Assembly (NCBI GenBank): GCA_034509425.1
Contig: JAVTVJ010000349.1
Coordinates: 1,178,001 to 1,242,000, forward strand
Direction of reading: 5' to 3'
Source: Eopsaltria australis
Taxonomy: Eukaryota; Chordata; Aves; Passeriformes; Petroicidae
Length of the DNA: 64,000 bases
Numbering within the stretch: position 1 is the first letter of the stretch; every line of letters starts with the position of its first letter. This document shows, in pieces, positions 33,401 through 48,050 of the stretch. The position numbers and the translations under genes were made by a program. Under the pieces are notes generated by a model. It saw only the letters and a program-made list of their open reading frames with translations, did no database searches and was not told where the DNA came from.

Positions 33401-36400
33401 CTGCTCAGAGACTCGTCAACGGGTGGTGGTTATGCATATTAGATTAACGAAACCTAAGGAAAGGAAACAGAATAACCATTGTTCAGTCTTTATAGCCTTT
33501 GTTTGTAACTCAGTCTGCCAAACACTACCTGACCTTTATTTTGCTAAAATTATTTAATTCAACAGTCATGTCTTCCTTTTTTTTTGTTATATGTGATCCT
33601 TTCAAAATTCTTTTTCAAAATAATTAAGACTCTTTTTGATATATTGATTTTTATTAAAAGTATGAATAATACTGCCTACTGAATATGAGCTGTGATACAA
33701 GCAAGTGAACATACAGCATGTGATAGAAGCCAAGCTAGAAAGGACAATGAGATGCTAAAAAGGAATCTGATTACTCAGTCTCTCAGAGATTCAGACTTGC
33801 AACATATAAGGCAGATGAAAGTTCCTATATATGCATGTGTTTCAATTTTGGCTCCTCTTGGGATACCTAAGACAAGGAAAACCAAAGTTTATACTTCTTC
33901 ATGCCCTTAAGCTTTCTTTTTCTGCCTGAAAAATGAAGGTATTACTTACAATTGCTTATTGCTTTATTAACTGTGCTAAACATTAATTTTAAATGGTTTT
34001 GTCTTTTGTTAGTTATCAGTTTAGTAAGTAATATTGAATATCTTTTCTTTTGGACATCAAGTTCAGGGAGATTCTCCCAGTTTGCATCCAAGACAGTACA
34101 TATTTCATGACCTTCCACATTTCATACTGAGATAAAAGTATTACTGACTTCTTTTTTATGCTTTTATGGTCACCTGCTATAAGCCAGCTCCTTGAGCAAT
34201 TCTAAAGGCCCTATGGGATGCTTAATAGTCTGTGGCACAAATCATGAAGAAGTACAAATGACTGCATGTATCAAGACACTGCAACTAGTGCTTATTTTAA
34301 TGTGAAAATATATATGAAACTGAGCCAAGTATGCTGTATGATATAATTGGCTCAGTACAACCTATTCTTGTAAAAGCATTCTTTCTATAATTAAAATAAG
34401 AGCTGAATCCTACTGGGTGATTATTTCCTCTGTGATTAGAATATATTTTGAATCCTATTGCAGATACAGTCCTCCAGATCCTTTGACTGGGTTGTGAGTT
34501 GAATGCTCCACAGTGTTTTTCTTAAAGCCTTCACTTTATGAATCAAATAGGTAGGGTAGAATCTTACTAGTCATTTTTTAAAGCAAAAAAATGTCATTCC
34601 TCACATATGCTAGAAAAATTGCTTAATCACTGAAAAACAAGGTTTAAAAAACACAATTAGTGAAATAAATAATTCTCAATTCATTCCTTCATTTTGGAGA
34701 TATTTTTACAGTTTGGACATTGAATATTAAATAATCTTTGTGACACTGAGCTCCATATTTGACTAGTAAGCCTTACATCTCCAGCAGGTTTAAACAGTAG
34801 ATCAAATCTCAGCTAGCTTCAGAAAACAAAGCCCACTGAGAAGTATACTGATGTTCAGCTAACTCCATAATCCATGGATCTGTTTTCATTTTCAAACAGA
34901 ATGTATATTAAAATTCATTACTAAAGCATATGTTTTTTATGCCACTGTAAAACTAATAGATTTTAATCTAGATTTGAATTTTACTCAAGGGCAACACTCA
35001 TCTTCCTTTGATAACATAAAAATTATGTCAAGTACTGTTAAGTGAAACAGTATGCAACTGAGAATGTAAATCTGCAGTGTTTCTCAGTTCTACTCTTAAA
35101 TACAAAGTATTTAGCAAATTATGTAAGACATAGCGTTATACCATTCTTCCATTAGAAATCTGACAAGTCTCTTCAGTTACATCACACTTGATAGAAAGTG
35201 TTCTACTTTTAAGTAAACTGAAACTTAATAAAAATTATTTTTATGAAAAAGATCCTGCACCTCTTATATTCCTTTTCATACAACTGCTATTTTATGAGTG
35301 GATTGAGCCACAGATTTCAAATGTGATTTTCTGTCAGAAATATTCAAATATTCATTAGAATATTTGTCATCGACTAAAATGCCATCTAGCAATCTTTTAC
35401 AGATCTCCATAGATGAAGTAAATTTCCATTGCTCAGAAAAGCTCATCTAATTTTGCTTTTTAGTAACTATTTGGGCATACTGTATTAAGGAGTGTATTTA
35501 GTATGTATTAATTAATATGTAATTATCCAGTGTCCACAATAGGTAATTTCCTGACAGGTACACCTGTTCTGTAAGTAAATATTATTTTTTTTGAAAAAAT
35601 TTAAACAGGTTCTGTCTTTTCATTCAACTATCATTCTACTTTTAAAATATGCAAAAGTTACTATATTGATGATAGCAGACACACGCATTGTTTCCTAGTT
35701 ACATTTTTCTCTTTAAATAATTATTTAATGCATTTTTTATGTAGATGAATATAAGATATGAAATGACAGAAATTTATAAGTAGACGTTTACTTTTGTTTA
35801 TCTGGTCTTTGGGAAACTGTAGGAGCAGGGAGTGGATGGAGCTAGACATTGAAGCAGAATTTGCATAAGCAAAGGTCACACGGTTCCCCTCACAACTTCT
35901 CATCAACAGCCTTCATGTGGATGGAGATGTACAGATAAAACTGGTCACCTTGGCTTGCCCACCTCCCCCTGCCTTTTTTACAGTCAAGCATATACACTGT
36001 CACATCCTCCTTTATGCTGGATGAAAGAGTAATCCTCAACCTTCAATGTGAAACCACTTTTGTGGTGCAGGTACTGACAAAATTTTGGTGTTAGAGTTGT
36101 AATGAAAAGAGAAGGGGGAGGATAGTGTCACAGTGCAGTAGTTCTTATTACTAGGGATGTGTAGTAAGAATGACAAGTACTCTATGTATTGTTTATTCCA
36201 TAAATACATAATTATTTTATCCTTGCATGGTGACATAGTTTTCAGTATTGTAACAGAGAACACTATGCACAGTTGAACAGCTGCTGAATCATTGTAACAC
36301 GTAAGCCTGTGTTTATGTTTTGCTTGCTTCACTGGGATAATGTAAAGCTTTATTTAAACTTAAACAGAAGTAGTAAGACTACATGCATTAAAATCCATGC

Positions 36401-39175
36401 CTCACAAAAACTGTCTACATTGTTCTTACATTTTTTAGACCACTGAGCTTTCAATAAAAGTTAGGAACATGGCTCCTTTGCTAGAAGACCTACCACTGTT
36501 GATTAATAATTTTGGTAACTAATATGTATACATAACTTAAAAAATGTAAATTGATAGCTCTGCAATTATTTGAATTAAAAAAAGAATAGTATTATAAAAA
36601 CCAGTACTTTTTATTCTCTAAAATTACTCAAATATGGAATTTTAATACCAGCAGCAGGGTGTTCAAAATATGATATGAAGTCAGTCTTGTTAATAAGGTT
36701 TTTGATATTTGTATTTTCTGTTCATCCAAAGACCTAGATTGTCTAGGTGTGACTAGCAGTCACAGGTAAAATACTTTAAAATTTTCATAAGAAGGTGCAG
36801 AATGCTAATCGATATGTCAGTAATACTGTGTTTAGCATCTCTGCTAACAGACTCTCTGCAGATTGCTGGGTACACCAAATAGATTTGATAAGTTTTGTAG
36901 TTCCAAGATGGCAGAGTGCATATTTAATGTATGAATAAAATTTCCTGTTATCCTCTAAACCTTGTCTTGCTATTCTTATAATATTAAACATTATTTACTT
37001 GAACTCCCTTTGGTGGGACTTACTGACATGACTAGAATACGTTCATGTGTATGACGTCTGGAGGAGGGCTTCTTCATGTACTGTGTATACAAGTAAATTA
37101 TTACTCATTAGTAAAATACAGAGTACCTTGTTGCTTAAATGCTTGTTTACTAGTTTAGTCAGAAAAAACAGGCAAATTATGTTTTCTGTCTATTTTGTAC
37201 AGTTGGTATATTACTATAGCTTATATACTGTATTCACAAATATGGGGAATTGCTTTTGAAAAAGAGGAGGAAATGGACAGACTTTTTGAATGGTACAGAG
37301 TGTGAAATTGTGGATGACTAAAAAAGTAGTTGGCAAATTCACACAAATACATGTTAATAAATGCTTTGTAAATTCACATATGTAATGAAGCTAAAGGAAT
37401 CTGTGGAAGTTTGTCATTCACAAGAATCAATAATAATATAAGCAGTAATACAGAAAGCACGGTGCTGTCCTTATTTAAAGCTTGGCTTCTGGTACTTTAG
37501 CTTTGTCATACTGCTGGAATGATACCCAGATATTAATCTTCTGGACAATGGTATTGAAAAATTCTCAGTATTGAATTGAGCTAATCTTACTTTATTGATT
37601 GTGGTTATCTATCTTTCTTGAGATCCAACAGAATGCAAGGAAGACACATGTGTTTCATTTAAAATACTTGCATAAAATATCGCATGTTTTGAGATACACT
37701 CAATACATTGAAATATTGTATTCAATGGATGCACTGAATCTATATGAATAAGATTTCTGCTATTGATATATGGTGAATATCAACTAGACCCAAGTAATAC
37801 TATATCATACTGTTTTAATGATTCATGTGGACTCATTTATCTTTTGCAGAGACATAGCAAAATTATTCCAGTTTTGACTGAGAGTTTCAATTAGATAGTT
37901 AATGTTTTGTGTGTGTGATACTGCAGTTTCCTGTGAAACAAACAGTTTGCTTGAGTTGCTAGATGATTTTTGCCTTGTATCATGCAGGATGTATATAATT
38001 GTTTATAATTCTTTGGAAAAGGGAATATGAATGATAATTCACTTTTGTAATGCTATAGTAAATGAAAGCATAAAATGTATATCTATCATGAATGAAGAAG
38101 CAGAGGAAATATTTAATGATTTGTTTTTGCCATGTGCTGTTTTGCCAAAGTGACACTTAATTGCCATGCTAAGCTGTATGATCTATTAGTATACAAGGAG
38201 AATAGTGCTGTATACTATAATTCTAAAACAGTTTGGCTGCAACAAGATCTTCTTAAAGAAAGTAAACTGAAGAAGAGATTAGATTTTAGGCATGTTTTAG
38301 GTGTGGGTTGGCAGTTTCTCATGAAGGCTGTGCTGCCTGTCCTAGTCCAGGGGTTCAAAGAGCAGCAGAGTTACCCGGCTTTGCGGTTGTCTGGATGGAT
38401 TTGCTCACTTCACTGAGAAGTACTGAGGCTTGTCTCTAGTCATAAAAGGCATCACCATTACCTGCCAAAGGGACAGTGTGTTTGCTGCTGTCATATCCCA
38501 TTTTGCTGACAGATCAGGTCTTGCAGTTAGAGCTCCCACTGAGTAGTGTCCAGGTCCTGTCCTCATGAACATATGGAGAACATAGACATGGAGGAACAAC
38601 TCGGGGCCCTTGCAAAATCTACTTGCAGCTATAAAATCACATCACCTTTTCCAAGCCTTGCAAGCTGTGTTTAGCAAATTTTCATCTACTGACAATACTG
38701 TACTTTGGGAAAAAATTTAAGTGTTGAAAACCATTGTGGTTTTGTTCATTAAGTAGTAGTTTTATAGAAATCACTTTATTACTCCTCTCAGTGCTCTGGC
38801 TGATTTCTAAATGAAGCTTAAGATGATTGTTTTGACGTAAAAATCTGGGATGGAGTTGCTCTTGATTACAAGAGATCCATCTCTTTTGCATGATTTCATG
38901 ACAGACTCTTTCATGACTTTTACTTTGAAAGGAAAGGAAGCTGGCCAGTCAACTTTTTAGAATCTGAAGTACCAAAAGCAATGTTAAATGCTCTGTTAAA
39001 GATTGACACTGTGGATCATCAAAGCTTTAATTTAATAGCCTTTTTTGTTTAAGTAAGGATGACTTGCAAAGAGGGAAAAATGGATCCAAACACTTTTCTA
39101 TCTCATAATTCCTCAGAGTTCTTATTACCTCTGAATGCCACTACATTAGTATATTAATATTAACCCACCATGGTG
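30486..39175. other. Long AT-rich stretch, no gene or named repeat recognised
   Basis: Nearly 8.7 kb in which I recognise only the A-rich tract at 31704-31756. Open frames are all short (the longest are 98-103 codons at 32899-33210 and 36036-36332, minus strand) and show no domains. The density of recognisable repeats is low, as is usual for AT-rich avian macrochromosome DNA. Confidence 0.45.
31704..31756. repeat. A-rich low complexity
   Basis: Runs of A broken by single T and a few G. The Phe-rich minus-strand open frame through it is spurious. Confidence 0.85.
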
Positions 39176-39245
39176 GAGGAGGGGTAGGAACAACATGATC
39201 TTTAAGGTCCCTTCCAACCCAAACCATTCTTGGATTGTAGGACTG
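39176..39245 (+). mobile_element. CR1 3' tail scrap, forward
   Basis: The text from catgatctttaaggtccctt to ccaacccaaaccattcttgg is the terminal part of the CR1 3' UTR, followed by degraded terminal repeats (attcttggattgtaggact). Only about 70 bases remain: an extreme 5' truncation. Confidence 0.85.
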
Positions 39246-42200
39246 TACAGTTCTAGGACTGAAAACAGTTTATGGAGCTTTTGTCTGTCTTTGAGACAAG
39301 CTGGTACATGTGGCTTCTTCCATAAAATGAATCAAACTCCAAAGCAGGGCGACCATATTGAAACTACCTTCTGTGAATTGGCTTATATTAATTGTAATTG
39401 TTCATTAGTTTTTATTAAGTCTTGACATCTGGGGACATGGTTTGGAGACAGCTGTTTGGCTTTTGTCAAAACCATCCTGGGACTGTGCAAACAAGAATGA
39501 TCAAGTGCTGGTATTTAGGCATATCAGGTCTGTTAAATTTAATAATACTGCTGTAATCTTTTATTATTTCAGAGTCACTTCTGGTTTTGCTTGTCTGAGT
39601 TTTCCACTAGAAACTCTAATATAGTATAAGAAATTCTGTAACTGTGCCTTTGATCCACAGTTGGCTTGAATGATTTCAAGTATCTGAGTACAGCTGGTAG
39701 GTGTGCCTGGATAGGACTATGCTTAGAATATATATGTGAAACTGGATCCTTGTAATTAGTGTACACTGCGCCCTGTGTTACAGAAATCACTCCAGAATTG
39801 TTTGTGTGTTTGTAGCTTCAATATTTTCTGCTTGTCAGATTTGTCAATCACAATATAAGGTGTCTAATGAGTTTTTATAGTAAGAAATCCAACTTTTTCG
39901 TGTAAATACATCCTGGATGCTACTAAGCTGATATAATTTTAAATATATGAAATTCAAAGATAAAAATTGAGAATTGAGATGGATTTAGAGAGACATTTTA
40001 AATTTGCATTTGTTAATTTGGAAGCTCAACCTCTAATTTTCCATTTGAATAGAGTAAAAATAATAATAATTCCATGCTTTTAGGTAAATGCTAAGAACAC
40101 AAATTCTGAGATAGATCAAAAAATACTGCATTGGCAAGGGAAACATTCTTCTTTACTGCCTAACAATAAATATGACAAAAGCAAAATACTACCACAATTA
40201 CTGGAAATATAAGGGGTTTAAATTTGTACATCAGTTTCAAGATGAAATGTGTTATGTCTTGCCTACATATGCATATAAGAAAAATCATACATGCCCAGAA
40301 AATCAGGTTTCCATATGATAATTTAGTCTCCTTTGCTTTCCCTTCCAAGATTATACACATTTTCTAGGAGTAAGAGTTGCCAAAAGACAATAAATATCAT
40401 TACTATATTATGACCTCATCTTAAAATTTTAAAATAATTAAAATTCATGTCAGTAAAACATGAAATTACTTCTTTCTTTTGAAGATGGTTGCTTGACATT
40501 GCCTAGTTTTGGATTTTGAAATAAATACACTAGATATTGGTAAAAGTTTTAAAATATGGACCTACTAATTTAAATAATGCATAAAACCTCAAAAAATCCA
40601 TGTAATTTTACCAGCACACTACTTGTTCCCAGATACATTCCATCTTCGTTGTGGAGATTATGAATTATTGCAAATAACCTTGATGGAAAATGGAGTATAG
40701 TTCAAAACATCCTGTCAAACATTACCTACATCAATAGCATGCAGGGAAGTCTTCCTGTAAAGTTGAAGTTACCTTGAAATAGTTTTTTTCTAGTATATAT
40801 TGAAATTGTCTCTGAATTTGACTTGTCTTGTGACAAAAGTTATTTTCAAAGAGTATTTGACTCCTCAGTGATTTTATTTAATTTTCATTAATGTTAGTAG
40901 ATTATTTGTAGGCAGTTTAATGAAAATAAATTCTTTGGCAGTTGTGCAATGAGCTGCTGCTTTATGGATCTGGAGCCTCTCTCTGTTTCCATAATCAGCG
41001 TTCTTACATGTCAAGCTAAAGGACTAAGGAGATTTCTTGCATCTTTATTTTAGGACAGTTCTTTTCAATATTTTTGTTTGACAAATCTGAGCACTGTAAC
41101 GAAGATAATTTTTTCTGTCTTTCTCTCTTAATATCTCTAGGAACCTGTGATGTAGAGGTATTTCCAATGCCTCACCATTATTCTTTTTCTGTTTTATCAT
41201 CTATTTCTCATTTCAAGGATTTTCTAAAGTATTGTGAGAGAAGTAAATTATTAGTAAATTCAATTTGCAGACAACAATTTTTGAAAAAGCAACCTAAGGG
41301 CATCTTATATGAAATTACACTTTTAGTAGTTCAGAAACTGTGAAGTGTAGAATTTCAATAGAGTATATCTCATTTGTTTCCTGTGGTAGAGGCAGACAAG
41401 CCTGAATCATTGGTCACAAGAAGGTCAATAAAACAACATTCATTACCTGGAGAAGTGATGCAGGGCCATCTGTCAACTTCACCTTTTAATAAAATTTCCC
41501 AAAAGGAGACACACTGGGGAAAAAAATAAAAACAAATGGAACTTGCATGTTTAGACAGTTAGCATGACCCTTGCAGTAACTTTGCCTTCATCTTCACTGA
41601 GATGTCAGTCACGAGTTTGCTGTGAGGCTGTTTGCAGACATTATACAAAAGCTTGTGATTAAATGTTATTTTGGAAATGGCTTCACTTGATTTTAACTAG
41701 ATCCCAAAATGAGAAATGATATTCCAAAAAAAATCTGCAGGATCAAGCCTTTTTCTGGGAAAAACTAATGTATTTTGTGATTTGTGAAATTCTGTTCTGT
41801 CTTCTGTGGGACCTGACCTTCAAGAAAATTGTTTGTGAAGGGAAAATAATTAATTAATTGATAATTTGAAGATTATTAATCACCAAGCTATAGGCTATTG
41901 CATGCAAGAGTACTTTGCCATATACCTTGTTGAAAATTTATATTTGTGTGTTAAAGAATATGAACTTAATCTGTTCAAAAGAAGAAAGGAAGGTCAGTGA
42001 TTAGGGAACATGATTGAATGAGTGGAGTCTTAAATTTTAACCTTTCCTGGCTGAAACTTTTATATATGGCTCTGCTTTTGTATGTAGGTTTGGTTAAGGG
42101 AAACTACTTTTTATTTGCTTAGACATATCCCTCAACATTTCAGTTTTGCTGCTTCATTGGCATACGATGATACTAACAGCAGAAAATATTCAATCAAGGC

Positions 42201-44139
42201 TGTTTTACTGTGTTCTGTGAAGAAAGAAGCATGTGAAGACATTGTCAGAATCAAATCTAATGTATCAGCAGTATTTTTTCATTGTTTGGTTTGGTATTGT
42301 GGATGATTATACTGGTAGTATAATAAATTTAGACTGTAAGTAAGAAACAGCAATATATATTTCTTAGTTTATTTCCTATTATTGATTAATTATGAAATTA
42401 TTTTTCCTTTGCCTCAGTTGTGTGCAAGAAAGATAAACAGTCTTTAGTTAATTACAGACATGTTATATAAGAATTAGTGGGTTTTAAATACTTTGCAAAT
42501 GCAAAATGTTGCTTCACAGATAAATTGGTTGTAGGAGAAGCATTCTCATTTGTGTAAAGTATTAAAGTTCTAGTCAGCAAGAAAATGAGTCATATTTAAA
42601 AAATACTTTTTCTCACATCAGCATTTATTAGAGATACATGTCTGTCCCACTCAGTGCATGACAAATCTGAAACTGATATACAGTCTCACTAACATAATCA
42701 TCATATTTACTCACATATTATAAGGAATCTCAAATATCTTATCTGGTTGACTTACTGTGTGTTTTCTGAACTTTTTGAAAAAAAACATTTAAAAAGCCAT
42801 TTGAAGATAATTATCATTTTTACCCAAACATTTTAATCTGGCTTTTATCCTTTTATATAGGATATCAATAATCTCAGCTATCTCATATAATACCTCTATA
42901 CAAGTTGGCTGTGTTCCTGGTACCTTTGCAGGGGCAATGTTAGATATACTAAAGTAATTAAGACGTGAGTGCCAACTTCTAGTATTTCCTCTGCTGCTGA
43001 ACTTCCTTCCAAATTCCTCCTGGCAAATTTCAAAACCAGAATTGTTTTGTCCCCATAGTCCTTCTACTGCTCTCTGAGAGAAAAATGAACCTGTCTCCTT
43101 AGAAAATTGTGTTGCAATTGAAGGGAAAATCATGCTTCCAGAAATCTGTCCCTTCATTGTGAATTAACAAAAAAACGTTGCAATCTGTTTTCCACTTCCA
43201 AAATCTTTTCAAGTGTAACCCTTCCGTGGTTTTATACCATAGTCTAGGAAAGCCCACAGAACAAAAATGTGAGACATCATAGTTTTCTCCATGGGTTTGT
43301 GAATCAGCTTTCTGACAGCATCAACTTAGTACTTCTGAACATACTATAATAAATTAGAATATATGTAATTTTAAAGATCAAAACAAAAGATTGACTAATT
43401 CAGCTGGCCTTAAAGACTATAAAATACTGACTTCCAAATTGTATTTGAAATTAATTTGAAATATTTCTTTATTGATTGTATGAATGCATCTTTTCCATGC
43501 TTGAATGAGTCTCTGCATAGGCTGCCAGAATGACTTTTTTTGCTATCTTACATAGGTGCTCAATAATAGCAAATACTGCGTGTGCTACAGTTGTTTAAAG
43601 GTGTTCGACAAAACTGAAGGAGAGGAGAGGGCACAGCAGAAAACAGGGAGAAAATTACCTTTCATTACTCTTTTTCTTGCCAGTTACATATACTTTACAA
43701 ACTATTTCACCAAAGCTCTTCATGCCTGCTTGTCAGGGACAGATATTCTGACCACTGAAAGACAGGCAGCCATCAGAGGAAGTGATTACTGTAACTTCAG
43801 ACTGAGTGTCCTTTAAGAGCAGCACAGGGAGCTGTTAGACTGAGAGTTAGCTTGGATATGAGAGCTAGGGAGTTACTTGTACTGAGATATGTCTTCCATT
43901 TATGTCCCTTCATGTCATCATGATACAAAATAAGGAAATGATATCAGTAATTCTGTTAAGAACACACAATCTCAGTTTGTACACAAACCTTCCCAGCCAG
44001 CAGTATTTGCCTTAGTTATATCAGTAGGAGAATATGTGACTCAAGGGGGTTTTGTCTGCATTTCCCTTGTGTTTGTTGCATAGCACTGGTAATATCTGTT
44101 TCTCCAAAGTCTTTCTGTTAGCTGAGCAAATTTTTAACC
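39246..44139. other. AT-rich non-coding DNA, nothing recognised
   Basis: No named repeat and no gene. The longest open frame is 122 codons on the minus strand at 42789-43157, with no recognisable domain. Confidence 0.45.
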
Positions 44140-44281
44140 AAAAAAAATTGCCAAAACCAAAGCAAAAACAAACAAACAAACAAACAAACAAACCCCAAAC
44201 CAAACAAACCAACCAAACAAACAAATAAAACACCAAACCAAAACCACCCCAAACTCTACACCAAGCAGCCCACAAAAAATC
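44140..44281. repeat. A/C-rich (CAAA)n low complexity
   Basis: Six or so perfect caaa units at about 44167-44192, then looser ccaaac text, with almost no G or T on the plus strand. The Trp/Phe/Val-rich minus-strand open frame at 44021-44275 is an artefact of this tract. Confidence 0.9.
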
Positions 44282-47200
44282 CCCAACAGCTGAACTTGAC
44301 TCTTGCAGGAATTTGTATAGTGTCTAAAAGAGTGATCATCAGAACTGGACCATTTTGTATGTCATCCCCAAGAAATAAAGCTTCTAGTCCTGTGAGATTA
44401 TTTCTAATGTCATAGCATAAAGTCCTTCATGCTATGCTGATTTAAATGATATTTATAACCTTATGTGTGATATGTTATATAAAAATCAGAAGCATGTCAA
44501 GAGCATTTTTCAATTTTTGTGAGAGTATGTTTGTAAATTGTGTTATACTGAGGCAGTTGGTTTATAGCCTCATCAGTGATGAGTTCTTATTTTTTCTTTC
44601 CAAGTGGTTTTCAAGCCACTTTTTAGAACACAGCCCCTTTAATTTACAAAAATATTTTTTCCAAATTCTGTAAATAAAGGATGTTTGAGATACAACCATT
44701 CTTTTAGGAACAACATGTATTCTGCCACTTACTTTATTTGCAATATGATTGCTCTCTTCTGTTTCACATACCAACAACTTCCAATTAAGGTAGAGAAATA
44801 CAAGTATTAAATGAAAAGTAAATTAGGGTGTTATGCTTTATCAGTCACTCAGAATACAGGCTAATCATTCTCCATAAAATTAAAGGGTTTAGGGTGCTCA
44901 GCATTCTATGAGCATTCTAAACTTTACGAATCTAATTTTGAAATCCAGTACTTTCTGAAAATTAAAAGAAGAATGAAGTTTCAAAAAAAAAAAAATACAC
45001 CACCCTTTCTCCTTAATAATTTGTTTGGAAAGATGTTTCAAGATACTTACTGCTGGTACCTAGAGAGAAATGGTATGATATAGGACTTTTGGGTTCCTTT
45101 CTATATTTGGGAAGAAAATTTATTCAGAGCATTTAGAAGTATTGCATGGTGCCTTTTTGTTCACCTAAGGGAGGATATTTTTGAGGTAGTACATACTCCA
45201 TTCCAACATATGTTCACGATGCCAAAGACAGAATTGCTTTGGTATTTGAACAGGACCTTTGGAGCAATTAATGAATCAATCTTTGGAAGATCTTAAGGTT
45301 CAGCCTTGGTTCAACAAAATATTACGGAAAGAAATGGTCACTTGTGGGCTGGGAAAGGCGGATGCAGCTTTTTTTCTGCCTCCTTTCTCCAGCTGAGTGC
45401 ATTTTGCTGAGGTACCTTAGTGACAAGGTGACAGGTGACCTTCCCTGTAGAGCCCTACCAAAAGCCCACTTACACAAAGAATGAAGTATGGCTTTGGAGG
45501 CATTTTACATTATTCTTTGTCAGATACTCAGTATCTGACCTTAAGTAAATCTCCTAGAAGTTATGGGACACATTATGGAATGGGGGGAAATTACAAAGGA
45601 TGGTACAGTACACAGAAATCACAAGATGGCTTACCTAATAAATAAAAAGAAATCTTCAGAACTCTTCTTTTTACATGCACATGATTTAATAAAGACTTAA
45701 TGGATTGTTCCTTTTATCCAGTCATTGATAGTTCAATTTTAATGGTTTTGAGGGTGTATTAGAACTGTATGATTTAGAGGCTGTGTCTGTAACTGAGAAC
45801 ACCACACTAGTGAATGCTAGACATTTGTGTCAGGATAAGATATGAACTATTGAAGGAATAAAACAATGTATTTAATGGATAGCACTTCTGCAGTAATCGG
45901 TTCTTGGCCTCTTTCTTTTTTCCTGGGCTGTGCAAAAGCTGGTTACTGCAGCCCTGGGGCAATAGCACCATGGTATCTGTGGCTCCAGCACTACAGATGG
46001 GAGACATTCCCATAACTGATAAATAAAATATTAACCTGCTAGAGTACAAGGGAGCTTTATCTTTTCTGCTGCTAAGGTCCATGATGAGTCTTCTATCCCT
46101 GAAGAATTCTTTATTTCTCTATACCCACACAGAGAAATGTATGTACTGAATCCTCCCAATCTTGCCATGTTTGGATTTACCTTCTTTTCATGGCCAAAAC
46201 ACATTGGTAGCATCCTTTAATATAAGTAAGCTCTCTCAGTCTGATTCACTGCTGTATGTTTACAAAATCTGTAAACTGATACCTAACACTTTTTACAATG
46301 GCAGTTTCTGTTTTTTAGAGAGCCACTAAAGCTTTACTTTGCTGTGCTCTTCTCTATTTTAAAGTGCTGCTTAGAAGACTTGAATTAACAGTGGCTTTTA
46401 GAACAGCATAATAATCTAAATGTCTCATAGCCTACAAACTATGTTAATAATACTGTAGACTGAAAAACTTGCTTATTGGAATGGGACTTGCCAGATAAAA
46501 ATGCTGATATTAGTCAATCAGAATAAGTAATTTTTTTTTCTGGTAAATGAGTGTTGGGGAGCTGACAAAAGGAAAAATGTGTCAGAAAGCAGAATTCACA
46601 TAAGAAGTAGTAGAGAACATACACTTCTTTAAGGAACAGGTCCATCCAGCTGATGTTACCAGAAGTTATAAGGGCTTCAGTAACCATCTTCACTCCAACA
46701 CAGAGGTTCTCATTTCCTGGCACTTCATAATGATTTCTGAGTGAAAATGCCGTGCTCAACATTCAGTGCAGTGCAGTTTTAAATATTAGGAACATATTTA
46801 TAGTCAGACAAATTTTCTCGTGACATGTCTGTGTTTGAACCACTATATGAGGATATAGTAAATACGGTGTATCTGAGACAAGAATCTCACTTGAATTAGA
46901 TGAATTTGGATTAGGAGGAGTTAACCTAATCTCTAATAAAATAACTGAGAAAGCAACTCTGGGGTGGGGTATGCTCCATCCCACAGTTTAAGTAACATAC
47001 TGTTTTTATCCTCAGATAATTAATTTACTAACTGCTAACTTCATCTCTCATGTGTTGCTAATCTCTTTTAGAATTTCCTCAGTGCATGTTATGCACATTT
47101 AAAATTCATTTGCATTCAGAACTCTTTTTAAAAAACAGTTCCTTATTAAAATGGCCCATCATTTTCAAGTGGATTTCAAACATGGTTACCACACTCAGCT

Positions 47201-47668
47201 AGGCTGCGTGCTTACTTTCAGACAACATATCACTTCAGAAATAAAAAAGAGAAGGTGATTGTTAGGAAAGTCAAGGATATGGAAACTGGATGGGGAAAGT
47301 TAGATTGGAAGGAGTTTTGATGGTATTTTAATATCTTCTGAAAAGGTCATTCATTTTATATTGTAGAAGACATTTCAAAATTAACTTATGCTTTAATATG
47401 ATGGTAAATTCTACCTACAGTGTGTCCTGGTAATTATGTTTAAAGAAAACCTGATTATTTGTTATCATAGTGAGCAGTGCCTTTCCCTTTCAAAAGACTG
47501 AATTGTTCCTCCGTCTAGTAAAGAACAGCATGGCATAGCTGGGGGAGAAAAATTCTACTCTTACTGGTCAGGAAGGAAAGTAGAATAATTGAAAGAAGAT
47601 AAATGTGCAAATGGAAAATTATATTGGGAGTTTGTAGTTCAATATACCTGCCTGCACATAGTGGTACT
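44282..47668. other. AT-rich non-coding DNA, nothing recognised
   Basis: No gene or named repeat. A 13-base A-run lies near 44983-44995. Confidence 0.45.
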
Positions 47669-48050
47669 GTTATGATTCGATTATTAAGAGATGACTTTGC
47701 CCAAATTAAGGTACAACTGAGGCTGTATCCTGAAGTCAATAGTATGGGGTTTGTTCAACAGTAAATGAGAATGAGAGAGAGAGAGAAAAAGAGAGAGAGA
47801 ACAGGAGATAGTCACTACCCTGTGAATCCTGCAGCATCCTGTTGCATCATTCGTCACCCTGGTCTTCATGGTGGTGGGGGTCTCAGAATTGTTCTTCCAG
47901 GGTGTCACCTTTTTACAGTCTGAGTTCTGGGTGTCCATGGGTCGTGGATGTCATTGCCATAACTCAGGCTGGCATGTGTGTGTGCAGCTGCTCTTACAGG
48001 TGGGTGACTGCTGACTGTGAAGGGCTGAAAGCTTGCTCCAAGTAAATTAA
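47669..48050 (-). mobile_element. Possible old LTR, reverse strand
   Basis: On the minus strand the right-hand text ends ...CTCTTAATAATCGAATCATAACA at 47669, an LTR-like CA end. It is preceded by CTGTTGAACAAACCCC, which resembles a mutated AATAAA context, and by a (CT)n run that is common in avian LTRs before the polyadenylation site. The region is higher in GC than its surroundings. I could not locate a clear 5' TG end or a target duplication, so the right boundary and class are guesses. Confidence 0.35.
47768..47801. repeat. (GA)n simple repeat
   Basis: gagaga units interrupted by a short A-run; it lies inside the possible LTR. Confidence 0.85.

Noticed and set aside
44021..44275. Aromatic and Val/Leu-rich 84-codon minus-strand frame that looks like a membrane protein
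   Set aside because: Translation of the reverse of the (CAAA)n tract.
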